Shown: positions 50,064 to 58,463 of the stretch, one piece after another
How the letters are laid out: each line of letters starts with the position of its first letter
Position numbering within the stretch: the stretch's first letter is position 1
Assembly: GCF_965216485.1 (NCBI RefSeq)
Contig: NZ_OZ244162.1
Coordinates: 496,001-560,000 of the forward strand
Direction: 5' to 3'
Length of the DNA: 64,000 bases
Origin: Algiphilus sp965216485
Lineage (GTDB): Bacteria > Pseudomonadota > Gammaproteobacteria > Nevskiales > Nevskiaceae
Made by a program: the position numbers and the translations under genes
The notes under the pieces: model-generated
Databases searched by the model: none
What the model saw: only the letters and a program-made list of their open reading frames with translations
What the model was told of the DNA's origin: nothing

Positions 50064-51773
50064 TCAGCCCTCGCCGCCCGCCTTGCGGGCGCGGCGTTGC
50101 GACCACCAGCGCCACAGCCAGCCGTCCGGGTGGTCCACGCCGTGCAGCAGATAGGCCAGTTCCTTGGCGTCGTAAAGCGCGCGCTCCACGCAGCGGCGCG
50201 TGCCCGGCCGCGCGGCCAGCAGAATGGCATCGCCCGGCTGCAGCGCCAGGTCGCGCTGCGGTTGCAGAAAATCCTCCTCCGCGCGGTGCAGCATGAGAGG
50301 CATGCAGTGCAGGTTGGTGTTGCGGTCCGAGGGATTGCGCAGCAGCGTGCCAAGCGTCACCGTCTCGCCGTCCCGCAGTGCCGCCAGCAGCGCGGGCGCG
50401 CTGGTGGCATCGAGCGAAATGGTCCAGGTTTCGGGTGTGACATCGTCGGTAAGCGCACGCAGGCGGCCCATCAGCGACTGGGCGCGATGCTCGTCGATGG
50501 TGCGCATGTACTCCAGAAAACGGGCCAGCAGCGGCGCCTTGATCAGCGGCAGGACGCGCCATACCGTCAAGCGGCTCACCTCCATGATGAGGTCGATCTT
50601 GGCGGCGCCGTAGATCGTGCTGTCCGCACGGCGGTCCTGCCGCGCGATCACGTAGATATCCGGGTTGAGCGCGCGTGCCGTCAGCACCGCGGACAGCGTG
50701 TTCGGGTCCGAGTCGGTGCCGCAGACAATGCCCACCGCATCGCGGACTCCGGCCTCGCACAGCGGGCCGGATTCGGTGCCCAGCCCGACGATGGCGCCGG
50801 GCGGCGCCTTGTCCGGATTGCGCTCGATGACGGTGACCTCGTTGCCGCAGTCCTCCAGCGCCACCGTTGCTGCCCGCCCGAAGCGGCCGTAACCGCAGAC
50901 GATCCAGCGCCCTTGCGGTGGCGGCGTGGGGCCCTCGATGGGGCGATTCGGTGGGCTGATCAGCGCGGCGTGCAGCAGATGCAGGCTGGGGCGCTGCTGC
51001 ACCATCGCCAGGTGTTCGCTGAACACCGTGTAGGGGTGAATGACGTGGTCAGTATCAAAGGAGGCCAGATTGTCGGCCGCCTCGCGCGTGCCGGCGCGCG
51101 CGATCACCGTCAGTTCCGGACGAATCAGCTTGGCCGTCACCGAGATGCGGATGTTGTCGTCGTTGTCGTCGGTCATCGCGATCACGCCGTAGCACAGGCG
51201 TCGGCGCATGCCGGCTTCCAGCAACTGCAGCGTGTCAGTGGCGCTGCCACAGAGGGCGGGCGTGCTCGCGCCGTAGGGCTCCAGGCGCAGTTGGTTGATG
51301 GCGCTTTCTTCCGGGTCCATCACCACGCACTGGATACCGCGCCGGTGCAGCGCGCGCACCAGCAGCGTGCCGGTTTCGCCGTAGCCGCAGATGACCCAGA
51401 AAGGTTCGGTGATCTTGCGCACGGCGCGTACAAAGCCGGCCTCCGCGATTGCACTGCGAAAGCGCGGCTCCTGAATCAGCGAGATGATGCGGCCGATGGC
51501 GTAGAGCCAGGCGATCACCGTGAGGAAGATGCACAGCGTCACCCACAGCCGCTGCGCCGGCGTGAAGGGATGTGGAATCTCGCCAAAGCCGATGGTCGAG
51601 CCCATGTAGGACACGAAATAGAAGGCGTGCAGGAAATCCAGGCGCGTAGGTTCGCCGTTCTCGTCCATGCCCGGAATCAGCACCAGCCCGGCGATGGAGA
51701 TCGAGTAGGTGACGATCAGCAGGATCAGCGGCGCGCGGATGCGCCGCACCACGATCCAGATGATCCCTTCCAC
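50064..51773 (-). CDS. Two-transmembrane potassium channel with two RCK (TrkA-N) domains
   Basis: The 569-residue protein has two membrane helices (about residues 13-34 and 72-95) with a pore loop reading SYMGSTIGFGE. Most K+ channels have TVGYG, but TIGFG variants exist. Two Rossmann-type RCK/TrkA-N domains follow: VICGYGETGTLLVRAL and VCGYGRFGRAATVAL. A C-terminal extension ends with charged residues. The next gene upstream, 9 bp away on the same strand, encodes a small membrane protein and is likely cotranscribed. Physiological role is inferred as NAD(P)H- or ligand-gated K+ transport. Confidence 0.85.
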   Translation of the reverse strand: MEGIIWIVVRRIRAPLILLIVTYSISIAGLVLIPGMDENGEPTRLDFLHAFYFVSYMGSTIGFGEIPHPFTPAQRLWVTLCIFLTVIAWLYAIGRIISLIQEPRFRSAIAEAGFVRAVRKITEPFWVICGYGETGTLLVRALHRRGIQCVVMDPEESAINQLRLEPYGASTPALCGSATDTLQLLEAGMRRRLCYGVIAMTDDNDDNIRISVTAKLIRPELTVIARAGTREAADNLASFDTDHVIHPYTVFSEHLAMVQQRPSLHLLHAALISPPNRPIEGPTPPPQGRWIVCGYGRFGRAATVALEDCGNEVTVIERNPDKAPPGAIVGLGTESGPLCEAGVRDAVGIVCGTDSDPNTLSAVLTARALNPDIYVIARQDRRADSTIYGAAKIDLIMEVSRLTVWRVLPLIKAPLLARFLEYMRTIDEHRAQSLMGRLRALTDDVTPETWTISLDATSAPALLAALRDGETVTLGTLLRNPSDRNTNLHCMPLMLHRAEEDFLQPQRDLALQPGDAILLAARPGTRRCVERALYDAKELAYLLHGVDHPDGWLWRWWSQRRARKAGGEG

Positions 51774-51782
51774 AGTTGCTGC

Positions 51783-52166
51783 CTAGCGGCGCAGCGTGAA
51801 GCTCTCGATGATCAGCACGATCACCGACGCGATATTGGCCAGCAGGGCCCCCGCCGCCAGCGACACCACGCTGGCGATCAGCTCCGGGGAGGCGCCGCTG
51901 TCCCACACATGCACGCCCAGCCCCCAGACAATGGCGGCGGCAATCAACTGCAGGTCCGCCACCAGACTGCTGGCCAGCAGAAAAGCGCCGATCTGCGTGC
52001 GGTCGCCCAGCTTGAGCACGGTGGCGATCAGGCTCACCACCAAGGCGGCGAACAGCTCAAACGGGTGATGGTGCGCGGGGTTGTCGATATCCCCCAGCAC
52101 GAAGCCAAAGTTCAGCGTCAACGCCAGCAAAACGAAGAAACCGAAGATGACCTTCTCGGTGTTCAT
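51783..52166 (-). CDS. Small membrane protein, possibly DUF6394
   Basis: The 127-residue protein has about four hydrophobic stretches (for example VIFGFFVLLALTLNFGFVLG and LFAALVVSLIATVLKL). An HHHPFEL segment follows the first helix. I recall a DUF6394 family with this pattern but cannot confirm it. It lies 9 bp upstream of the potassium channel gene on the minus strand and may be an accessory subunit. Confidence 0.65.
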   Translation of the reverse strand: MNTEKVIFGFFVLLALTLNFGFVLGDIDNPAHHHPFELFAALVVSLIATVLKLGDRTQIGAFLLASSLVADLQLIAAAIVWGLGVHVWDSGASPELIASVVSLAAGALLANIASVIVLIIESFTLRR

Positions 52167-52276
52167 GCAGAGTCCCCTTGTCCCTTGTCGCGGTTGCAGC
52201 GCCTAGGGTTCAGAGGGTACCCGCTGATGGCGCCACGTGCGCGGTGCCATCAGCCGCTACTAGACCCGCTGCAATG

Positions 52277-53794
52277 TCAAAGCGGATCGCCGTTGGCATC
52301 CACCGCAAAGAGCCGCAGTCCATCCGGGTCCACGTCGTCCTCGGCGGGAATCCACTGGCTCAGGCAGGCGCGGTCTTCCACGCATGGGTCCGTGAGCGCG
52401 GTAAGGAAGGCCACCACATCGTCGATGGCCTGTTCGCTCAGCGTTACCGGCGCAATCCGGTTCAGTCCGGCGCTGCGGTCCGCGCGCAGCTGGTCCAGGG
52501 CCGCTTGGGTGTTGGCCTGCGCATTCGGGTACAGGATTCGGCCCTGGCCAGCGATCTGCGGCACGTTTGCCAGATCCCAGTCGAAAGCCGCGATGGCCGC
52601 CTCAGGGTCCAGGTGGTGCACCACCGCTTCGCGCAGCGTGGCGTAGGCACCGGCGTGCCCGTAAGGTCCGGTTACCTCCACATTGAGCAGGCTCGGCGTG
52701 CGGAAGGCGAAGCGCATGGCCTCTTCGCCGCTTTCGCGGAAGCGCCCGAAATCGTTATCGCCCGTCGGGCCGTCGCCCTTGCCGGGGCCGATCTGCGGCA
52801 TGGCGAGGTTGTGGAAGTCCTCGTCGGTAAAGAAGTCCCCGCTATGGCAGCTGGCGCAGTTCGCACCGCCCGCCTCGACGCCGTTGAAGAAGACCAGCGC
52901 ACCGCGCTTCTGCGCCGGCGAGAGGGCAGAGGCATCGCCCTGCACATAGGCTTTCCAGGGCGTGTCCACGAATAGCTGCGAGCGCTGATAGGCGGCCAGC
53001 GCTTCGGCCACATTGTCGTAACGGACCAGGCTTTCGGCATCCGCGCTGCTGTTGAAGGCGGTCTGGAAGCGTTGCAACCAGCCGTTGCCGGGCAGCTCAT
53101 CGCTGGCCGCCCCATAGTTGCCGAGCCGTTGCGCCAGATGCGCGCGCACAGCCCCATTGCCGTTGCCGGCTTCGAAATGCTCGCCGCGCATCTCCTCGAC
53201 CGAAGTCACCGGGAAACGCGCCTGAGCGGCGCTCAGGTCAACGCCAGCCTGTGCATCAGCCATGTCGAAAGCGCTGTCCGGCGTGCGGATGGCGCTGGCG
53301 CGGCCGCCCTGCCCGGCTTCCTTGCCCAGGCTTTCCACACGCCCATCGTGGAACAGGTACTGATCCCACAGCACGATGTTGAACGTGGTGGGTGCATTGC
53401 GCGGTACGGTCGGCGCATTGCTCGGGTGGCGCCGGCCCGGGCCGAGCAGATCGACGTCCAGGGCGCCCACGCCGATGGGAAGCGCCAGATCATCGCCGCC
53501 GCCCAGCGTCGGGTGGTGGCAGGTCACACAGGCGGAATCCATATCGCCGCCGAGCCCCTTGGTGAAGAACAGCGCCATGCCCAACTGCGCCACCGGATCC
53601 TCGATACCCGGGATCACGCGGCCAAGGCTGGGGTCACCTTGCAGATCATGCGCGGCAATGAGCGCGCGCAGTTCGGCATCGATGCCTGGCGCGCCCACTT
53701 GGCGGTCGGTCACACCGTCGCAGGCGCTGAGAAAGGTGTAGGTAGCAAGCAGCGCAACCGCGGTGCGCCCGCGGTGGAAAGACAAAGCAGGCAT
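52277..53794 (-). CDS. Di-haem cytochrome c peroxidase/MauG-like lipoprotein
   Basis: The 505-residue protein has a lipoprotein signal (LSAC, Cys25). Two c-type haem motifs follow: CVTCH at residues 89-93 and CASCH near residue 318. Segments typical of the MauG/CcpA superfamily are present, including NAPTVPRNAPTTFN, LFHDGRVESLG, FRTPSLLNVEVTGPYGHAG and LREAVVHHLDP. It should reside at an envelope membrane and catalyse peroxide reduction or a protein/aromatic oxidation; which one is not determined. Confidence 0.85.
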   Translation of the reverse strand: MPALSFHRGRTAVALLATYTFLSACDGVTDRQVGAPGIDAELRALIAAHDLQGDPSLGRVIPGIEDPVAQLGMALFFTKGLGGDMDSACVTCHHPTLGGGDDLALPIGVGALDVDLLGPGRRHPSNAPTVPRNAPTTFNIVLWDQYLFHDGRVESLGKEAGQGGRASAIRTPDSAFDMADAQAGVDLSAAQARFPVTSVEEMRGEHFEAGNGNGAVRAHLAQRLGNYGAASDELPGNGWLQRFQTAFNSSADAESLVRYDNVAEALAAYQRSQLFVDTPWKAYVQGDASALSPAQKRGALVFFNGVEAGGANCASCHSGDFFTDEDFHNLAMPQIGPGKGDGPTGDNDFGRFRESGEEAMRFAFRTPSLLNVEVTGPYGHAGAYATLREAVVHHLDPEAAIAAFDWDLANVPQIAGQGRILYPNAQANTQAALDQLRADRSAGLNRIAPVTLSEQAIDDVVAFLTALTDPCVEDRACLSQWIPAEDDVDPDGLRLFAVDANGDPL

Positions 53795-53942
53795 GACAAA
53801 TGACTCCAGACGTAGTTATAGGTATTCCAGAGCGGTCGTCATGCAACAACGGGCAACTGGTGCGTCGATGGTAGGTATCGCACCCGCCGCCAACAACGCC
53901 ATTGGAACGGCGTTATGGGACCGTTGGTCCTTGTCGCTTGCG

Positions 53943-54374
53943 CTAGCCGGGAGCGTGCTCCCGCCCACGTGCCACCGCCGCCGCCTGTATCACCGCACCC
54001 AGCGCTTCGGTGAAGGCGAACAGGCCGAAAATCGGGCTGATCGGATAGGCCATCAGAAAGCCCAGGAACAGCACCGCCACCGCCAGCCGGCCGATGCAGT
54101 CCATCGCCAGCAGCAAAGGCAGCGGCCGCCACAGCCGCGCCGCGTTCCACAGCATGCCGAGAATGCCCGCCAGGTGCAGAAACAACAGCCCCAGTGGCGA
54201 CAGCACCACGGCATGCTGCGGCATGAAGCCGAAGCCGCCCATCAAGGCGTTGATCCAGACCGCACCCAGCACCGGAATCGCCAGCGGCAGCGTTACCGCC
54301 AGATCAAAGGCGGCCACAATCCGCGCGGCCAAGCCGTAGCCGCCCTGCAATGGGGGGGAAGTCACGATGGACAT
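53943..54374 (-). CDS. Small membrane protein of unknown function
   Basis: The 143-residue protein has four membrane segments (IVAAFDLAVTLPLAIPVLGAV, LGLLFLHLAGILGML, LLLAMDCIGRLAVAVLFLGFLMA and IFGLFAFTEALGAVIQ). This layout is like other short four-helix (DoxX-like) proteins, but no signature is recognised. It is isolated between the cytochrome and toxin-antitoxin genes. Confidence 0.65.
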   Translation of the reverse strand: MSIVTSPPLQGGYGLAARIVAAFDLAVTLPLAIPVLGAVWINALMGGFGFMPQHAVVLSPLGLLFLHLAGILGMLWNAARLWRPLPLLLAMDCIGRLAVAVLFLGFLMAYPISPIFGLFAFTEALGAVIQAAAVARGREHAPG

Positions 54375-54489
54375 GGCGTCTCCTCAGAATGGTCTGCCCG
54401 GATTACAACAGTTGCCTGGTGGCGCGTCGACAGATGCCTGCCACGGCGAAAGCGTGCCGGCGTGGAACGGACGAAGCGGGTCTTGTACG

Positions 54490-55188
54490 TCAGGGAAGGT
54501 GGGTGTGCTTGCCCAGCTCGACCACACTCACGATCCGTTGCCCATCGAAGTGGAAGGAGAAATGCTTGGACTGGCGCACGGCGCTCATCGCCGGCGGCCG
54601 GAACAGGGCCGCACACTGTCCGCCAGGATCGCGCACGGAGGGATAGCTCAATCCCCAGGATTGGGCCTTCCGCAGTGCGGCGCCCAAGGCTTGCCCAGCC
54701 GCATAGCTCTCGGGGTCCAGCACCTCCGCAGGCAGCCGCCCATCGAGGCCGTCATGCAGCGGGCGCTGAATCTTGCCGACGTATTGCCGCATCTCCACCT
54801 GGCACCCGGCTTCCTTCGTGGCCCGCAGAAAGCGGGCGCGATGATGCGCGCTTTCCCGGATCGCGGTGTGGCTGCTCGCCGCACAGTAGTAGACCCCGAA
54901 GCGTCCGTCGCTGAAGCGCGACCCCTCGGGGTTGGGATGCGTGAAGGCCGCCATCACCGGGGTTGTGCCGGGGCCAACGATGCGGTCGCCCGGCTCGACC
55001 AGCCCCAGCAGCCCCAGATCATCGCTCAGCCGGTCATTGGTCCTTGCCTCGATGGCGTGAAGCGTGTCGAGCTCGTCAGCGTCGACCAGCTGATCAAAGA
55101 TGCCCACCGGCGGATACCGGCTGGACACCAGGCGGTAGGCCGTGGTGAAACGCGGTGGTCCCACCGGCAGGTCATCTATCCGCGCCAT
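54490..55188 (-). CDS. RES-domain toxin
   Basis: RES toxins degrade or transfer NAD+ (ADP-ribosyl transfer or NAD+ phosphorolysis) and arrest growth. The 232-residue protein has TAYRLVSSRYPPVG near the N-terminus (conserved Arg-Tyr), the GVYYCAASSHTAIRESAHH segment with its Tyr and Glu, and RDPGGQCAALFRPPAM towards the end, all RES hallmarks. Its start overlaps the antitoxin stop by 13 bp, so it is the second gene of a coupled operon. Confidence 0.88.
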   Translation of the reverse strand: MARIDDLPVGPPRFTTAYRLVSSRYPPVGIFDQLVDADELDTLHAIEARTNDRLSDDLGLLGLVEPGDRIVGPGTTPVMAAFTHPNPEGSRFSDGRFGVYYCAASSHTAIRESAHHRARFLRATKEAGCQVEMRQYVGKIQRPLHDGLDGRLPAEVLDPESYAAGQALGAALRKAQSWGLSYPSVRDPGGQCAALFRPPAMSAVRQSKHFSFHFDGQRIVSVVELGKHTHLP

Positions 55189-55601
55189 GCATCCAGATAG
55201 CGGCGCACCGTCATCAGATCCCGCATGGAGCCCTGCAGCATCACATCCATCGCAGAACGCCCACCAAAGGGCAGCCCGTCATTCGGCTTATGGACCCAGG
55301 CATCCGCCTGCGCGGCATCCGGGAACAGCATATGCAATGCCTTGTAGATGCCGAGCAGATAGCTCACCCGGTCCAGCGTGTCCACGTTGATGTCTGCCCG
55401 CGGCGTGCCACCGTCGCGCAGCGCGCTGCGCCAACGCCGCAGACTCGCCACCGAAATCCCCCCCAACAGAACCCCCAGATCCCGGTCCGACAACTGCCAG
55501 CACGCCGCAATGCGCAAGGCGGCCTTGATGGCAACGCTGGCTTCCTGAGGGCTGACCCGGTGTCCGGCTTCCGCAGGACTTGTCGCTGATTTCGCGGCCA
55601 T
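55176..55601 (-). CDS. ParS/Xre-MbcA-type antitoxin
   Basis: The 141-residue protein has an Xre-like HTH (AALRIAACWQLSDRDLGVLLGGISVASLRRW) and the C-terminal MbcA/ParS toxin-binding domain with DRVSYLLGIYKALHMLF, ADAWVHKPNDGLPFGGRSAMDVML. The pairing with a RES toxin is the known ParST/Xre-RES organisation. A strong GGAGG ribosome site lies at 55608-55612 (minus strand). Direct repeats over its promoter suggest autorepression. Confidence 0.9.
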   Translation of the reverse strand: MAAKSATSPAEAGHRVSPQEASVAIKAALRIAACWQLSDRDLGVLLGGISVASLRRWRSALRDGGTPRADINVDTLDRVSYLLGIYKALHMLFPDAAQADAWVHKPNDGLPFGGRSAMDVMLQGSMRDLMTVRRYLDAWRG

Positions 55602-55621
55602 GTGGTACCTCCGTTGTGGCG

Positions 55622-55661
55622 ATCACATGATAGCGCAAACAACAATCCTTATCACATGATA
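55622..55661 (-). promoter_or_regulatory. Antitoxin promoter with two 11-bp operator repeats
   Basis: ATCACATGATA occurs exactly at 55622-55632 and again at 55651-55661, 29 bp start to start. On the minus strand the first repeat contains a TATCAT -10 and the second a GTGATA -35, with a 17-bp spacer. Repressor binding to both repeats would cover the promoter, as expected for an autoregulated Xre antitoxin. Confidence 0.65.
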
Positions 55662-56072
55662 TTCCTAACCAATGGCAGGAAAATGAGGGGAGCCGGTGAA
55701 GATGAATCCCGAAACGCTTCCACGCGCTATTGCGCGAATTGATGCGGTGCGCCCCAGCTAATTCCCCGTGAACCGAAGCCCTGTGGCATCGTTCCTACTT
55801 GACAATCAAGAGACAGGTCGCACGGCATGGAGGGGAGCGCGGTGTACACCAGCGCAGGCTGTGAACGGATGGGCCGAGGGGAGAACAACCCGCCCAGGAG
55901 CGAGCGATGATTTCGCGCAAAAAGAAGCACTCACACGAATACAGAGCCAATCCAGCCGGGAACGCTCAATACCATGATTCTATGGAATTTCTTGCGCCTT
56001 CCAGCGCCAAGGTGTACCGGAGTTCTGAAGCGCGCTTCGTGATTGAATCATTAAGCGTGCGGTGTATTCACT
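55662..56072. other. Intergenic region upstream of the cassette array
   Basis: About 410 bp with no convincing gene. Short open frames exist (for example 55768-55977 plus) but lack a ribosome site and a recognisable product. I looked for an integron integrase gene or an attI-like pairing and found neither. It may be a junction between the toxin-antitoxin unit and the cassette array. Confidence 0.5.
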
Positions 56073-56079
56073 GTTAGGC
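56073..56079 (+). other. GTTAGGC core at the head of the cassette array
   Basis: GTTAGGC fits the integron recombination core GTTRRRY and lies 16 bp upstream of the DUF4263 start codon, followed by a GGGGGAAGG ribosome site. No complementary RYYYAAC partner was found upstream, so it could be the remains of an attI or of an attC. Confidence 0.45.
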
Positions 56080-56095
56080 TTTCGGGGGGAAGGAC

Positions 56096-57178
56096 GTGAA
56101 GATCAGTGATTTCGTTTTCCAGTTCCCTACTTCTGGGTTGGGAAGACACGACGCCCTTTGTCGAGTGCGAATCTTTTTAGGGGCCAACCGGAAGGTTGTC
56201 TCAGTACTGACCGACCTCGCGGATATGAACCCGGGTTCGTCAGTTACCAACTCCGTCGAGCACATACACAAGGCCTTAGTCGACCGAGGTTTCATCGGTG
56301 ATGGTGCCTTGATCCTAGAGCACTATGACCATGAGTGGCTCGGGGGGCAAACGTTTGACTGGGTTCGGTGCAACAACGGCGCCAGAACGGAGTGGCAACG
56401 TGCGGAGGCCCAGGAAGTTTTCGCTGCGCTTGACTGCGACGAGTCGGAGTTCTCGTGTCCTTCGCTTGAGGTTAAGAACATCTTCGATGCGGTCCAGAGA
56501 ATGCGCCATCAACTGGACCCTCATATCGGAGAGCCGTTGCCCGAGTCTTTCGACGTCATCAACAGAAGAGAAGATATCGCTCGCCAAATGGTGCCCATGT
56601 CGGCCTTGTGGGACGCTGTCAACCGAGGTGCGGGCGAGCGCGCCCTACAGTCGCTGATAGAGTCTGACCTATCCCTCCTGGGCGACTTTTACTCCGCGCC
56701 GAAAGAAGAGTACGTCGCTATCGCCCAGTTTCCACTAGATGGCGGTTACGTCGATTTCGCCGTCCTCTCCGGGCGGTCCAGGATGGAAGTCACCCTAATA
56801 GAAATAAAGGGCTCTGACTACAAGCTAATCAACGGCAATAGCTACCAAGACTTCTCTGCCAAAACGAATCAAGCCGTTCAACAGATCCGGAGGAGACTCG
56901 GCTACGTTACCAGAAACTATGAGGCTTTCCGGAAGCACGTCCATACGCTTCGAGAGGCTGCTGAGCGCAATGGCGAGGGGTTGGTCGCGCTCGTCGGCCC
57001 CCATGGGTGCCTGAGGGTGGACCCCGACAAGGATGTAAACATTCATACAGTAGTAATAGGTGGCCGGAGCGTCGACGATCTGAACGAAAGCCGATTACGA
57101 CACGAGTACGAGCGAGGGAACTCTCCGTCGATTCGCGTTGAGTCATGGGATAGCTGGCTGAAAAAAGTGCCGCGGTGA
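56096..57178 (+). CDS. Shedu-like DUF4263 nuclease domain protein
   Basis: The 360-residue product (GTG start after GGGGGAAGG) has a divergent N-terminal half and a C-terminal DUF4263-like nuclease. Its ALQSLIESDLSLLG matches the DUF4263 lead helix. D220 (GGYVDFAVL), E236 and K238 (TLIEIKG) form the D-ExK of a PD-(D/E)XK fold, with downstream KTNQAVQQIRRRL. DUF4263 is the domain of SduA of the Shedu anti-phage system. The first cassette of the array, it has clearly lower GC than flanking genes. Defence function is inferred. Confidence 0.75.
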   Translation: MKISDFVFQFPTSGLGRHDALCRVRIFLGANRKVVSVLTDLADMNPGSSVTNSVEHIHKALVDRGFIGDGALILEHYDHEWLGGQTFDWVRCNNGARTEWQRAEAQEVFAALDCDESEFSCPSLEVKNIFDAVQRMRHQLDPHIGEPLPESFDVINRREDIARQMVPMSALWDAVNRGAGERALQSLIESDLSLLGDFYSAPKEEYVAIAQFPLDGGYVDFAVLSGRSRMEVTLIEIKGSDYKLINGNSYQDFSAKTNQAVQQIRRRLGYVTRNYEAFRKHVHTLREAAERNGEGLVALVGPHGCLRVDPDKDVNIHTVVIGGRSVDDLNESRLRHEYERGNSPSIRVESWDSWLKKVPR

Positions 57179-57218
57179 TGCTTCATCCCGAACGAGAAGC
57201 TTGCTGCAATACAGAAGC

Positions 57219-57237
57219 GCCTAACCATGAGTTAGAT
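57219..57237 (+). other. Collapsed attC site between cassettes 1 and 2
   Basis: GCCTAAC (57219-57225), five bases CATGA, then GTTAGAT (57231-57237) are the two outer core boxes of an attC site with no central hairpin between them. Both fit the RYYYAAC and GTTRRRY consensuses. It marks the boundary between the DUF4263 and DUF3800 cassettes but is too short to fold like a usable attC. Confidence 0.55.
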
Positions 57238-57249
57238 GGGGCAACGGCC

Positions 57250-58371
57250 ATGTTCTTCTTCGTGGATGAGAGTGGACATACAGGAGTGAATCTTTTCGAC
57301 GAGAACCAGCCAGTTCTTTACTACGGCGTTCTTAGCGCAAAGACGAACATCGATGTATTGGCAGAACCAATAGTTCGGACGGCTAGAAGGAGAAGGGGCG
57401 TCGAAAGACTCCATGCGTCAGAGCTAGGCCTCGGAGGTCTCGTTCAGATCAGTGAGTGCCTGGTGGCCATTCAGAAGAAGTACCAGCCACGGTTTGACAT
57501 TTACCGCGTCGCAAAGGCGGACTATGCGATCATCTGCTTCTTTGATCAGGTCTTTGATCAAGCCATGAATCCCGCAATGACATGGACTGGATATTGGACG
57601 CCGCTGCGCTACATGCTTCTCGTGAAACTGGCGTCTTTATTCGATGAGGATCTCGCCAAACGCGCATGGAAAGCCAGAATTGAAACCAATGACGCCACGG
57701 CCGAAGCGGAATTAGTGTATGTATGCCAAGCATTGCTCCCACGGCTCTCAGCACTCCCAGACGCACGGTCGCGTCAACTAATCGGCGATTCACTTAGGTG
57801 GGCTATCGACAACCCAGGCGCGCTTCACTACAACTGCAAGTCGGCGAAAGAGGTTCTTACAGTCACGCCTAATATCATTGGCTTTCAAACAGTAATGCAC
57901 GGCATTGCATCGAGGCTAAAAAGTCCAAAGGCTTTCGCCAGCATCACCGTAGATCAGCAATCCCAGTTCAACAAAGCCCAACGAGGTTTGGCTGAGTTCT
58001 ACGCCAATGCGCGAGAGGTGCCGTGGCTAAGTGGCCCCGGTCTCCCCACAATGGACCTATCGAAGATACCAACTGCCCCGATTGCATTCCGGTCGAGCAA
58101 GGACTGCGTGGGCCTCGAACTTGTTGATTGCTACCTCTGGATATTCAAAAGGGTTCTAGAAGGAAAAGAGCTTGCTCCCGAACTGTTTCCAATCATCAAG
58201 GCGCAGGTCAATCGCGGAAGAACGGACGAAGTGTCTTTAAACGCAATCGCCGCGCGATGGTCGCGCGTGTTTGATGAAATGCCCAAACCAACGGAAGATC
58301 AAATTCAAATTGCAAAGGAAATGCTCGCGAAGGATGAGGAAAGGAGGCTGCGTGCGGTCAAACCCGTCTAA
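57250..58371 (+). CDS. DUF3800 domain protein
   Basis: I start this protein at the ATG at 57250, where the domain begins (MFFFVDESGHTG), giving 373 residues. The DUF3800 signatures are FVDESGHTG at the N-terminus (Asp-Glu pair), ITVDQQSQFNKAQ in the middle and FRSSKDCVGLELVDCYLW near the end. The family is predicted to have an RNase H-like fold and is often found with phage or mobile genes. Frames opening at 57175/57178 overlap the DUF4263 stop and would add a tail translated from the attC remnant. The TAA stop lies inside the next attC. Confidence 0.78.
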   Translation: MFFFVDESGHTGVNLFDENQPVLYYGVLSAKTNIDVLAEPIVRTARRRRGVERLHASELGLGGLVQISECLVAIQKKYQPRFDIYRVAKADYAIICFFDQVFDQAMNPAMTWTGYWTPLRYMLLVKLASLFDEDLAKRAWKARIETNDATAEAELVYVCQALLPRLSALPDARSRQLIGDSLRWAIDNPGALHYNCKSAKEVLTVTPNIIGFQTVMHGIASRLKSPKAFASITVDQQSQFNKAQRGLAEFYANAREVPWLSGPGLPTMDLSKIPTAPIAFRSSKDCVGLELVDCYLWIFKRVLEGKELAPELFPIIKAQVNRGRTDEVSLNAIAARWSRVFDEMPKPTEDQIQIAKEMLAKDEERRLRAVKPV

Positions 58372-58443
58372 CCAAATCATCAAGCCGAGGTCCACGCCGC
58401 CGATGCGTTCCGGCGCGGCCGCGGCTTATGCTCGTCGTTGGGC
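58366..58443 (+). other. attC site of the DUF3800 cassette
   Basis: This 78-bp site starts with GTCTAAC (58366-58372) and ends with GTTGGGC (58437-58443). Internal arms CAAGCCG (58381-58387) and CGGCTTA (58422-58428) pair, as do CGCCG (58395-58399) and CGGCG (58411-58415). The beginning resembles the aadA-type attC family. The TAA stop of the DUF3800 gene is embedded in the first box. Confidence 0.82.
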
Positions 58444-58463
58444 CTTTGGAGAAATAACTAGCT

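Noticed and set aside
50097..52646. 849-codon plus-strand frame across the potassium channel region
   Set aside because: The minus-strand channel has membrane helices and RCK motifs; the plus frame is compositionally biased and crosses three genes.
55768..55977. Plus-strand frame of 69 codons upstream of the cassette array
   Set aside because: No ribosome site, no recognisable product and no integrase similarity.
56000..56079. Complete attC or attI ending at the first GTTAGGC
   Set aside because: No complementary RYYYAAC box or paired arms could be found upstream, so only the core was reported.
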